A stretch of 64,000 nt of DNA from Arthrobacter sp. ISL-5. GTDB taxonomy: Bacteria; Actinomycetota; Actinomycetes; Actinomycetales; Micrococcaceae. The stretch is taken from assembly GCF_018613835.1 (NCBI RefSeq), contig NZ_JAGGPM010000030.1:1-64000 (forward strand). Reading direction: 5' to 3'. Both the position numbers and the translations under genes were made by a program. Positions 8,101-15,209 of this stretch are shown one piece after another. The notes under the pieces are model-generated. The model had not been told where the DNA came from. It worked only from the letters and a program-made list of their open reading frames with translations, and did no database searches. Each line of letters opens with the position of its first letter. Position 1 is the first letter of the stretch.

Positions 8101-8181
8101 TGGTTTCTCCTGGATCGGTTAGGTGACGGGTGAATCGGTCTCGTCGAGGTCTTCCGCCCGCACTGCAGCGCTCATTGGAAT

Positions 8182-8234
8182 ATTGATAATGATCGATACA
8201 GCGAGTATCGGGCTATAGATTGATGATTGTCAAT
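8182..8234 (-). promoter_or_regulatory. arsC promoter with two ArsR boxes
   Basis: On the minus strand, TTGACA (plus 8228-8233) and GATACT (plus 8204-8209) with an 18-nt spacer form a sigma70-type promoter. ATTGA-N6-TCAAT at 8219-8234 covers the -35. A second, weaker ATTGA-N6-TCGAT at 8182-8197 lies just past the -10, at the expected transcription start. The same box is found at 9808 before arsR. Confidence 0.7.
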
Positions 8235-8301
8235 ATTTACGTATGGTCGGGCTTATTACCCCTCTCGGCCGCAAAGGGGCGGCTGCCCTGCCCGGAAATC
8301 G

Positions 8302-8976
8302 TTAGGCGGCGTGCATCCGGGGTGCGAGGTCATGGATGCGGCGGGAGATGTCGATAAAGGCGTCCTCGAACGCTTCCTCGGTGTTATTCCGCAGCGGGTC
8401 CTGCACGGACCAGTGGACACCGCCCAGACTGGTGAGTTCCTCATGGGCGTTGTCGCACACGGTAACGACGAAGTCCCCGTCACCGGCGACCTGGTCCAGC
8501 CTCCGCGGGAGGCGGTTTACGAGGTCCAGTCCGTGCCGGCGGGCGACATCGATGGCACCCTGCGCGATGCGGTCCGCAGGGTGCGTCCCTGCCGACGTTG
8601 ATGGGATTTCGCTGACCTGCTGCCAGAGTGCAGTGGCCAGCTGGGACCGGGCACTGTTGCGGGTGCAGACGAACAGCACACGCGTGGCGCCGTGCTCGAC
8701 CCCTGGCGCGATGCCTTCCAACGCACCGGCGGCGAGGCGGATGTAGCTGCGGCGCCTGTCGGCTTCCGAGCGGTGGCGGGTTGCCAGGCCCGCTCCTTCC
8801 AGAGCGCGCAGATGATGGGACAGCAGGTTCGAGGGCATCCCCAGCTCGGCCTGCAGCTCCGTCGGGGAGAAGTCCCCCAGAGTCAGCAGGTCGACAATGC
8901 GCAGCCGCGCAGGATCGGCAAGGGCCGCATGCTTGGCGACCCGCGCTTGAAAAGCGGCTACTGGCTCAGTATTCAT
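8302..8976 (-). CDS. ArsR-ArsC fusion: HTH regulator joined to arsenate-reductase-like domain
   Basis: 224 residues. Residues 1-95 are a winged helix of ArsR type (ALADPARLRIVDLLTLGDFS, LGMPSNLLSHHLRALEGAGL). Residues 100-224 are a LMW-phosphatase domain with FVCTRNSARSQLATALWQQV, STSAGTHPADRI, VVTVCDNAHEEL and HWSVQDPL. Such fusions are known in actinobacteria and may couple arsenic sensing or reduction to repression; which activity remains is not visible from sequence. The catalytic loop CTRNSARS is intact. The ATG at 8976 lies within an operator-like repeat and the gene diverges from the aquaporin gene. The regulator part lacks the N-terminal CC pair seen in the ArsR at 9843. Confidence 0.88.
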   Translation of the reverse strand: MNTEPVAAFQARVAKHAALADPARLRIVDLLTLGDFSPTELQAELGMPSNLLSHHLRALEGAGLATRHRSEADRRRSYIRLAAGALEGIAPGVEHGATRVLFVCTRNSARSQLATALWQQVSEIPSTSAGTHPADRIAQGAIDVARRHGLDLVNRLPRRLDQVAGDGDFVVTVCDNAHEELTSLGGVHWSVQDPLRNNTEEAFEDAFIDISRRIHDLAPRMHAA

Positions 8977-8998
8977 TGACTCAATTTTGACTGAGTTA
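8975..8998. promoter_or_regulatory. Operator-like repeat between arsRC and the aquaporin gene
   Basis: ATTGACTCAAT at 8975-8985 is a perfect palindrome with one central base and overlaps the arsRC start codon. TTGACT recurs 10 bp further on. The arms resemble the ArsR boxes ATTGA/TCAAT but with a 1-bp rather than a 6-bp spacer, so a different repressor, perhaps the fusion itself, may bind here and control both divergent genes. Confidence 0.45.
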
Positions 8999-9022
8999 AT
9001 TTCATCGGTCAAGCTTGGTGCC

Positions 9023-9763
9023 ATGACTTCTAACCAGCCGCAGTTGTGGCGCCGTGCCGTCGCCGAACTACTGGGCACCAGCCTGCTCGTGATGGTCGTC
9101 GTGGGCTCCGGGATCGCCGCCCAGCAGCTCTCCCCCAACGACGTCGGCCTGCAACTGCTCCAGAACAGCACCGCCACCGTGCTGGGGCTGACCGTGCTGA
9201 TCCTCGTCTTCGGGCCCGTCAGCGGCGCGCACTTCAACCCCGTGGTGTCGCTCGCCGACTGGATCCTGGGCCGGCGCAGCGGCTCCGGACTGACCCTGCC
9301 GGAGCTCGGCACCTATGTCATTGCGCAGACCGTGGGTGCGATCAGTGGCAGTGTGGTCGCGAACACCATGTTTGAGGTGGGAATCTCCATCTCTGCCAAG
9401 GAGCGCGCCACTACGGGGCACCTGCTGGGCGAGGTCGTAGCGACCGCCGGGCTCATCCTGCTGATCTTCGCCCTGGCCGCCACCAAGCGGGGCGTCCTCG
9501 CCGCCCCGGCGGTGGGAGCTTACATCGGAGCCGCATACTGGTTCACGTCGTCAACGTCGTTCGCGAACCCGGCCGTCACAGTCGGCCGCATCTTCAGTGA
9601 CACCTTCGCCGGCATCGCCCCGGCGTCCGTTCCCGGCTTCGTCGTAGCACAGCTGATCGGCGCGGCGGCAGGACTTGGGCTCCTCCTCATCCTGTTCCCC
9701 TCCGCGGACCGCGCCGACGACGACGTCGTGCTCCCGCACGACTCAGCAAAGACCAGCTCCTAG
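9023..9763 (+). CDS. Aquaporin/glycerol-facilitator family channel, AqpS-like
   Basis: 246 residues, six hydrophobic segments and two pore loops: SGAHFNPVVS in the first half (NPV in place of the usual NPA) and SFANPAVT in the second. The C-terminus is Asp-rich and cytoplasmic. In Sinorhizobium meliloti the channel AqpS in an ars operon lets arsenite made by ArsC flow out. This gene sits divergent to arsRC and before arsR, in a cluster that shows no ArsB or Acr3 pump, so the same role is inferred. The ATG at 9023 is preferred; a TTG at 8987 would add 12 residues. The Shine-Dalgarno is weak. Confidence 0.88.
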   Translation: MTSNQPQLWRRAVAELLGTSLLVMVVVGSGIAAQQLSPNDVGLQLLQNSTATVLGLTVLILVFGPVSGAHFNPVVSLADWILGRRSGSGLTLPELGTYVIAQTVGAISGSVVANTMFEVGISISAKERATTGHLLGEVVATAGLILLIFALAATKRGVLAAPAVGAYIGAAYWFTSSTSFANPAVTVGRIFSDTFAGIAPASVPGFVVAQLIGAAAGLGLLLILFPSADRADDDVVLPHDSAKTSS

Positions 9764-9807
9764 TCCTCGCCTCGGCCGGGGACCCGCCGTGGGATCCCGG
9801 TACCTAC

Positions 9808-9836
9808 ATTGATGGCTGTCAATATTGGCGCATAAT
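9808..9836 (+). promoter_or_regulatory. arsR promoter covered by an ArsR box
   Basis: ATTGA-N6-TCAAT at 9808-9823 spans a -35-like TTGATG (9809-9814). CATAAT at 9831-9836 is the -10, 16 nt later, and only 6 nt before the ATG at 9843. This indicates a leaderless, autoregulated arsR transcript. The box matches the one before arsC at 8219-8234 in sequence and spacing. Confidence 0.7.
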
Positions 9837-9842
9837 GGGTAC

Positions 9843-10193
9843 ATGAACCTGCTGCCTATTCTCGAGCCGGCCACGGATGAAGCCTGCTGCGCGCCGGCAG
9901 CGGCGCCTGCCCTGGGCGCTGAGGAGGCAAAGCAAAAGGCCTTGGTCTTCAAGGCGCTGGCCGACCCTAACCGGCTCCGGTTGCTCTCCATCATCAAAGC
10001 CGCGTCATCCGGGGCGACCTGCGTCTGTGACCTGACCGAGCCGCTGGACCTGAGCCAGCCCACGGTGTCCCACCACCTGAAGATCCTGGTTGAAGCGGGG
10101 CTGCTGCACCGCGAAAAACGTGGCACGTGGGCCTACTTCTCCCTGGCCCCCGGCGCCCTGGACGACGCCGCCGGCATCCTGGCAAACCTGTGA
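9843..10193 (+). CDS. arsR: Arsenite-responsive repressor ArsR, CgArsR type
   Basis: 116 residues. Starting at the ATG at 9843, Cys15 and Cys16 fall in DEACCAP, exactly where Corynebacterium glutamicum ArsR has its Cys15-Cys16 arsenite ligands. The third ligand region has GATCVCDL (Cys60, Cys62). The helix-turn-helix is LDLSQPTVSHHLKILVEAGL. As(III) binding would release it from ATTGA-N6-TCAAT boxes before itself and before arsC. The Cys numbering supports this start over the TTG at 9825. The gene follows the aquaporin gene by 79 nt and precedes trxB by 159 nt. Confidence 0.93.
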   Translation: MNLLPILEPATDEACCAPAAAPALGAEEAKQKALVFKALADPNRLRLLSIIKAASSGATCVCDLTEPLDLSQPTVSHHLKILVEAGLLHREKRGTWAYFSLAPGALDDAAGILANL

Positions 10194-10352
10194 CGTCCGC
10201 GGCGGCGACCCTTGATCGAAGTCCCCGCGCTTGTTGCACTTGTTATGCGGCTGTTTGGGCGCGCAAACGCCATCACCGCGACGCCCAGTAACTGCCATGC
10301 CCAGTGACCCGAATGTCCAACCAGTAACCAGTCTGAGGAAACGGAGCCAGCC

Positions 10353-11375
10353 GTGAGTTCCAAGAACGCGAAGCCTACGAACGTAAACCACAAAAACGTG
10401 AGCACCGAGCAGCTGATCATCATCGGATCAGGCCCCGCCGGCTACACCGCCGCGATCTACGCCGCCCGCGCAGGCCTTGAACCGCTGGTGCTGGCCGGGT
10501 CCGTCACCGCCGGCGGCGCGCTCATGAACACCACCGACGTCGAAAACTTTCCCGGCTTCCCCGAGGGCATCCAGGGTCCCGAGCTCATGGACGGCCTGCA
10601 GCAGCAGGCGGAGCGGTTCGGCGCCAAGGTGGTGTTCGACGACGTCACTGAAGTGACGCTGTCCGGGCACCTCAAGCGCGTGGTCACCGGCGGCGGCGAC
10701 GTCCACCAGGCACCGGCCGTCATCCTCGCCACCGGCTCCGCGTACAAGGAGCTCGGTTTGCCGGAGGAGAAGAAGTTCAGCGGCCACGGCGTCTCCTGGT
10801 GCGCCACGTGCGACGGCTTCTTCTTCCGCGATCAGGACATCATCGTCGTCGGCGGCGGGGATTCTGCAATGGAGGAGGCCACCTTCCTGACCCGCTTCGG
10901 GAAGTCCGTGACCGTCGTCGTCCGCAAGGGAGAACTCCGGGCCTCGCGGATCATGGCCCAGCGCGCCAAGGACAACCCCAAGATCAGTTTCGCGTGGAAC
11001 TCGGCCGTCACCGAGATCCACGGCAACGGCAAGGTCACCGGCGTCACGCTCAAGGACACCCACACCGGCGAGACCCGCCTGCAGTCCGCCACCGGCATCT
11101 TCGTGGCCATCGGGCACGTGCCGCGCACCGAGCTGGTGGCCGGACAGCTGGAGCTGGACGCGGAGGGCTACATCAAGGTGGACTCCCCCACCACGGTCAC
11201 CAGCCGCTCGGGGGTCTTCGCGTGCGGCGACGCCGTGGACCACCGCTACCGCCAGGCCATCACCGCCGCAGGCACGGGCTGCGCGGCGGCTTTGGACGCC
11301 GAACGTTACCTGGCCGCGCTGGAGGACGCGGACAGCATCGCGACGGCGCTGGTGGAGGAGCCGACCCACGCCTGA
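10353..11375 (+). CDS. trxB: Thioredoxin-disulfide reductase
   Basis: 340 residues: FAD motif IIIGSGPAGYTAAIYAARAG, NADPH motif IIVVGGGDSAMEEATFL, redox-active WCATCDG at about 150, and FACGDAVDHRYRQAITAAGTG at the end. TrxB uses NADPH to keep thioredoxin reduced. In this place it would feed electrons to the thioredoxin-type ArsC enzymes. The start is a GTG at 10353 behind GGAGCC. The N-terminus has about 20 extra polar residues (KNAKPTNVNHKNVS). No thioredoxin gene is adjacent. It ends 17 nt before a family-A palindrome that could stop transcription. Confidence 0.93.
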   Translation: MSSKNAKPTNVNHKNVSTEQLIIIGSGPAGYTAAIYAARAGLEPLVLAGSVTAGGALMNTTDVENFPGFPEGIQGPELMDGLQQQAERFGAKVVFDDVTEVTLSGHLKRVVTGGGDVHQAPAVILATGSAYKELGLPEEKKFSGHGVSWCATCDGFFFRDQDIIVVGGGDSAMEEATFLTRFGKSVTVVVRKGELRASRIMAQRAKDNPKISFAWNSAVTEIHGNGKVTGVTLKDTHTGETRLQSATGIFVAIGHVPRTELVAGQLELDAEGYIKVDSPTTVTSRSGVFACGDAVDHRYRQAITAAGTGCAAALDAERYLAALEDADSIATALVEEPTHA

Positions 11376-11392
11376 GACGACACCCCGCCCCG

Positions 11393-11458
11393 CCCAACTA
11401 GGTAGCAGCAGACGTCGTTTTGAGCCCTGAGAACGACGCGTGCTGCGACCTAGTTGGG
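11393..11458. repeat. 66-bp palindromic repeat, family A copy 2
   Basis: Starts CCCAACTAGGTAGCAG and ends CTAGTTGGG like copies 1 and 3, with somewhat more mismatched arms. It follows trxB directly and marks the left side of the arsC remnant. Confidence 0.9.
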
Positions 11459-11517
11459 CCGCGAACCGTCACACCCGCGGATGAAACGAGAGCGCCTGTT
11501 GCGGCACGCCGGAACCG

Positions 11518-11741
11518 GTGCCAGTCGGCTTCCCCACCGACAAGGTGCTGGACTCCGTCGACGTCGTGGTTGTCCTTGGCACCGAAGCGACACTCGAGCC
11601 CGCGACGGGACCTGTTTCGAAGCATGGGAAACGGACGAGCCCTCCGAGCGCGGCATCGAAGGCATGGAGCGCATGCGCCTGGTCCGGGATGACATCGAGG
11701 CGCGGGTCCCGACCCTGTTTGCGGAGCTCACCGGGCGCTAG
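11518..11741 (+). pseudogene. C-terminal remnant of a mycothiol-type arsenate reductase, frameshifted
   Basis: PTDKVLDSVDVVVVLGTEAT in one frame (from 11518) and then FEAWETDEPSERGIEGMERM with RLVRDDIEARVPTLFAELTG in another (to 11741) match the second half of the ArsC encoded at 4928-5362. The frames change near 11605-11620, and the N-terminal catalytic CX5 loop is absent. No function is expected. The piece is oriented opposite to its relative and lies between two 66-bp palindromes, which suggests past duplication or rearrangement of the ars region. Confidence 0.85.
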
Positions 11742-11754
11742 GCCCGCCAACGCG

Positions 11755-11820
11755 CCCAACTAGGTAGCAGCTGAGACGGTTCTCAGCCCTGAAAACGACG
11801 CGTGCTGCGACCTAGTTGGG
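11755..11820. repeat. 66-bp palindromic repeat, family A copy 3
   Basis: Same ends and length as the copies at 7493 and 11393; the internal part of the left arm has drifted (CTGAGACGGTTCTC). It forms the right border of the arsC remnant and runs into a short tandem repeat. Confidence 0.9.
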
Positions 11821-11871
11821 ATGGTGCGCCAGTTGGGATGGTGCGCCAGTTGGGTGGGTGCGCCAGCTGAG
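11821..11871. repeat. 17-bp tandem repeat, three units
   Basis: ATGGTGCGCCAGTTGGG occurs twice in perfect tandem (11821-11837, 11838-11854), followed by a third unit with three changes. Its last bases, AGTTGGG, repeat the end of the neighbouring palindrome, so it probably arose by slippage from that end. Confidence 0.85.
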
Positions 11872-11930
11872 TGATCCGAGTAGTCGGTGCGGCTGCGAGT
11901 AGTGTCCGGGGTGTCCTGCGCCCGAAAAAC

Positions 11931-12053
11931 GAGTACCCACCACGGTTACCGTGCCGCTGCGGCGGGACTAGCGTGCACCTACGGGGGTCGCCCGGGGTCC
12001 GGCAGGCTGACGGTAGGCGGCCCCATTTTCAGCCTCATTGCTTTTGGGTACTC
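11931..12053. promoter_or_regulatory. Inverted GAGTACCCA motifs in the leader of the LamG-like gene
   Basis: GAGTACCCA at 11931-11939 and its complement TGGGTACTC at 12045-12053 bracket a GC-rich stretch just before the secreted LamG-like protein gene. They could be two sites for one regulator or base-pair across about 105 nt of leader RNA. No known riboswitch consensus is recognised. Confidence 0.35.
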
Positions 12054-12069
12054 ACATTGGAGCAGATTG

Positions 12070-13461
12070 ATGAACCGGCTAATCAGGCTGGGGGCTGTGG
12101 GAGCCCTCATCCTGCCACTCATCGGGGCGTTCGGGGCGGCGCCGGCTCAAGCCGCGACCTGCCAGCCCGGAACCCCGGCCCCGTCTGGCCCCTACCCCGG
12201 CACCGCCGTGGTGGCCAACAACTTCGAATCCGGCAACCTCGCCGGATTCACCGTTACCACCGGCGGCCCCGGAACAGCCACGGTGGACTCCCCCCTGGCC
12301 CACTCCGGGAGCTGCGCGGCCCACCTGCACTCGACGGCGGATGCCGGCTCCGTGGCCAACATCTCGGCGGCGCTGCCCGCAGGCACCGCCGACGTGTACG
12401 CCGACGGCTGGTTCAACGTCACCAAGGCGGGCGCCGCCGGAAGCAACGTGGCCTATCTCCGCCTGTTCTCCGGCAGCAGCCGGATCGCCGACGTGTACCG
12501 CGACAACGGCACCGGACGGCCCTACCTGCGGACAACGCTGCCCGACGGCTCGACCGTCTCCACACGCTTGCTCTCCACGAGCATTCCACTGAACACCTGG
12601 CACCGCGTGGTGCTCCACATGGCCCTGAACGGCGCCGCCTCCACAGTCGAAGTGTGGATTGACGGGGCCACGGTCTACTCCAGCGACCAGGTCAGCACCG
12701 GCGCCACCTCGCTGAGCGCCGTCCAGCTCGGATCCGAAAGCCGCCGCCAGGTGGCGGACACGTACATTGACGACCTCCTGATCCACACGCCAACCGAAAC
12801 CCCGCCGCCTCCAAGCGAAACCTGCCAATCGGCGACCCCCGCACCCACGAACTCGCAACCGGGCACCACCGCTGTGGCTACGAATTTCGAATCCAACACC
12901 CTCGCTCCGTTCGTCCCGACCACCGGCGGAACAGGCACCGCAGGCGTGTCCGCTGTCCTGTCGCATTCGGGCGGCTGCTCCGCTCACCTTCATGTCACCA
13001 CCGACTCCGGCTCGCTCGCCTACCTCACGGCTCCCCTGCCCGCCGGCAGCCCGGCCGCTTCCGCCGACGGCTGGTTCAACATCACCCAGGCCGGAGTGGA
13101 CGGCAACAACGTCCCGTATTTCCGGTTCTTCTCCGGCAGCACCCGGGTCGCGGACATCTACCGGTACAACAACAACGGCCAGCTCTGGCTGCGCGTGACC
13201 TCACCCGGAGGGTCATTCGTCTACACCAAGCTGATTTCGGCCACCATCCCGCTGAGCTCCTGGCACCACGTGGAAATGCGCGTCGTACCCAACGGCGCAG
13301 CAACCACCATCCAGGTGTGGTTTGACGGCACCGCGGTCTACTCCAGCAACACCGTCAACTCCCCGGCCACCTCGCTCTCGCGGGTCCAGCTGGGCGCCGA
13401 ACACACCCGTCAGATGGGCGACAGCTTCATCGACGACGTCATCATCAAGAGCGGGTCCTGA
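12070..13461 (+). CDS. Secreted protein with two LamG-like jelly-roll domains
   Basis: 463 residues with a Sec signal peptide (RLIRLGAVGALILPLIGAFG, cleavage near AQA-A). Two homologous halves of about 210 residues follow, joined by a Pro-rich link (TPTETPPPPSE). Each half starts with a Cys-Gln pair and NNFES or TNFES, has SGSC/SGGC and ADGWFN, then a strand rich in W (WHRVVLHM or WHHVEMRV), VWIDG/VWFDG and YIDDLLI/FIDDVII. This is the concanavalin/LamG-like fold, often carbohydrate-binding. No catalytic residues are seen. GGAGC precedes the ATG at 12070. It stands alone and ends in a strong hairpin. Its target is unknown. Confidence 0.8.
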   Translation: MNRLIRLGAVGALILPLIGAFGAAPAQAATCQPGTPAPSGPYPGTAVVANNFESGNLAGFTVTTGGPGTATVDSPLAHSGSCAAHLHSTADAGSVANISAALPAGTADVYADGWFNVTKAGAAGSNVAYLRLFSGSSRIADVYRDNGTGRPYLRTTLPDGSTVSTRLLSTSIPLNTWHRVVLHMALNGAASTVEVWIDGATVYSSDQVSTGATSLSAVQLGSESRRQVADTYIDDLLIHTPTETPPPPSETCQSATPAPTNSQPGTTAVATNFESNTLAPFVPTTGGTGTAGVSAVLSHSGGCSAHLHVTTDSGSLAYLTAPLPAGSPAASADGWFNITQAGVDGNNVPYFRFFSGSTRVADIYRYNNNGQLWLRVTSPGGSFVYTKLISATIPLSSWHHVEMRVVPNGAATTIQVWFDGTAVYSSNTVNSPATSLSRVQLGAEHTRQMGDSFIDDVIIKSGS

Positions 13462-13490
13462 CCGCTCCAAGCGATAAGAACGCGTTAAAC

Positions 13491-13552
13491 CACGACGGCG
13501 GGACCGCGCCGGGCGCTCGAAAAGCGCAAGGTGCGGTCCCGCCGTCGTCGTG
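13491..13552. terminator. Hairpin after the LamG-like gene
   Basis: CACGACGGCGGGACCGC pairs with its complement ending at about 13549, over a 25-nt loop that contains a smaller CGCTCGAAAAGCG hairpin. It lies 30 nt after the stop codon. There is no long T-run, as is common in actinobacteria. Confidence 0.7.
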
Positions 13553-13666
13553 CTTGAAACATTCCCTCTATTTCCAATGTATGCCCCGCAAGGGGGCTTG
13601 CGGCAAGCCCCGGACCGGGGCGCATACTCGCCGAAGGCCGGAACCTAGGGAATGGGGAGTAGCGAG

Positions 13667-15193
13667 ATGCGCGTCTTGGAGCATGCGGTGGTCATCGCCG
13701 GAGGGGGCCCCACAGGGCTGATGTTGGCGGGCGAGCTGGCGCTGGCGGGCGTCGACGTCGCCATTGTCGAGCGGCGCGCCAGCCAGGAACTCGCCGGATC
13801 GCGCGCAGGCGGCCTGCACTCACGCACCATCGAGGTCCTCGATCAGCGCGGAATCGCCGATCGGTTCCTCTCGGAGGGACAGGTTGTGCAGGTCGCGGGG
13901 TTCGCGTCCACCCGTCTGGACATCAGCGACTTCCCCACCCGGCACCCATATGCGCTCGGGCTGTGGCAGAACCACATCGAGCGCATACTGGCCGGCTGGG
14001 TCGCCGAACTGGCGGTGCCGATCCACTACGGCACTGAGGTCACCGGTATCGCGCAGGACCCCGCCGGCGTCGACGTCGAGCTGTCCGACGGCCGGTCGCT
14101 ACGGGCGCAGTATCTCGCCGGGTGCGACGGCGGCCGCAGCCTGATCCGCAAGGCGGCCGGCATTGAGTTCCCCGGCTGGGATCCGACGACCAGCAGCCTG
14201 ATCGCCCAGGTCGAGATGACTGAGGAGCCGGAATTGGGCATCCGCCACACTCCCTCGGGTATGCACGCCCTCGGCAAGGTCGAGTACAAGATCAAAGACG
14301 GCGAGGTCGTCTACAAGCCCGGTGGGACGGTCGGGGTCATGCTGACCGAGTCGCACGTCGGCACGAGCGAGCCCACCCTGCGCGATATCAGCGAGGGCCT
14401 CATCGCCGTATACGGGACCGACTACGGGATCCACAGCCCCACCTGGATCTCCAGGTTCACCGACATGACCCGGCAGGCCGCAGCCTACCGCGAGGGGCGG
14501 ATCCTGCTGGCCGGCGACGCTGCCCACGTGCATTCCCCGGTCGGCGGACAGGGCCTCAACACCGGCGTGCAGGATGCGGTGAATCTGGGTTGGAAGCTGG
14601 CCCAGGTGGTCCACCGGACAGCGCCGGAAAGCCTGCTGGACACCTACCACGCCGAGCGCCACCCGGTCGCCGCCCGCGTGCTGCGCAACACGATGGCGCA
14701 AGTCGCGCTCATGCGCCCCGCCGACGCGCGGCTCGAGGCCTTGCGTGAAACGGTGTCCGAACTCCTCACCATGGAGGAACCGCGCAAGCGCTTCGCCGCG
14801 ATGCAGTCCGGTCTGGACATCCATTACGACGTCGGCCATTACGACGGCGGCGACGGTCACCCGCTGCTGGGGCGCCGCATGCCCGACCTCGACCTCGTCA
14901 CCGCCGACGGGCCGCTGCGGATGTTCACCCTGCTGCACGATGCTCGGCCCGTCCTTCTCAACCTCGGTGAGCCCGGCGGCTTCGACACCACTCCTCGGCC
15001 GGATCGGGTCAAGTTGGTCGACGCCCAATACGGCGGCCCGTGGGAGCTTCCGGCACTCGGGGAGGTCGCGGCTCCCGCCGCCGTGCTGATTCGGCCCGAC
15101 GGACATGTTGCCTGGGTGGGGGACCTAACCCAGCGGGGGCTCGCTGACGCGCTCGCCACCTGGTTCGGACCGCCGACGCGGCGGCAACAGTGA
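13667..15193 (+). CDS. FAD-dependent aromatic monooxygenase (PHBH/Rox-like, class A)
   Basis: 508 residues. VVIAGGGPTGLMLAGELALA is the FAD-binding GxGxxG motif, AGCDGGRSLIRKAAG carries the DG motif, and ILLAGDAAHVHSPVGGQGLN the GD motif; all three are intact. The last 100 residues resemble the thioredoxin-like tail of phenol, polyketide and rifampicin hydroxylases (VLIRPDGHVAWVG). The enzyme inserts one oxygen atom using NAD(P)H; the substrate is unknown. Rifampicin monooxygenase and polyketide hydroxylases are the nearest types I can name. The ATG at 13667 has GGGGAG 7 nt upstream; the ATG at 13652 is the alternative. It is a single gene with no pathway partners nearby. Confidence 0.85.
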   Translation: MRVLEHAVVIAGGGPTGLMLAGELALAGVDVAIVERRASQELAGSRAGGLHSRTIEVLDQRGIADRFLSEGQVVQVAGFASTRLDISDFPTRHPYALGLWQNHIERILAGWVAELAVPIHYGTEVTGIAQDPAGVDVELSDGRSLRAQYLAGCDGGRSLIRKAAGIEFPGWDPTTSSLIAQVEMTEEPELGIRHTPSGMHALGKVEYKIKDGEVVYKPGGTVGVMLTESHVGTSEPTLRDISEGLIAVYGTDYGIHSPTWISRFTDMTRQAAAYREGRILLAGDAAHVHSPVGGQGLNTGVQDAVNLGWKLAQVVHRTAPESLLDTYHAERHPVAARVLRNTMAQVALMRPADARLEALRETVSELLTMEEPRKRFAAMQSGLDIHYDVGHYDGGDGHPLLGRRMPDLDLVTADGPLRMFTLLHDARPVLLNLGEPGGFDTTPRPDRVKLVDAQYGGPWELPALGEVAAPAAVLIRPDGHVAWVGDLTQRGLADALATWFGPPTRRQQ

Positions 15194-15209
15194 AAAGCCG
15201 GTGCTGCCC

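Noticed and set aside
8119..8175. 18-residue frame MSAAVRAEDLDETDSPVT in the arsC leader, possible leader peptide
   Set aside because: It starts with ATG but has no ribosome site and no regulatory codon run; the leader is better explained by the ArsR boxes.
10253..10268. GTTTGGGCGCGCAAAC palindrome between arsR and trxB
   Set aside because: Short and without nearby partner sites; could be an operator or weak stem but cannot be supported.
11393..11871. Insertion sequence around the arsC remnant
   Set aside because: The flanking palindromes are not IS ends with a transposase between them, and no target duplication is visible.
11871..12069. Riboswitch before the LamG-like gene
   Set aside because: The leader is structured and GC-rich but matches no known riboswitch core that I can recognise; only the inverted 9-mers are reported.
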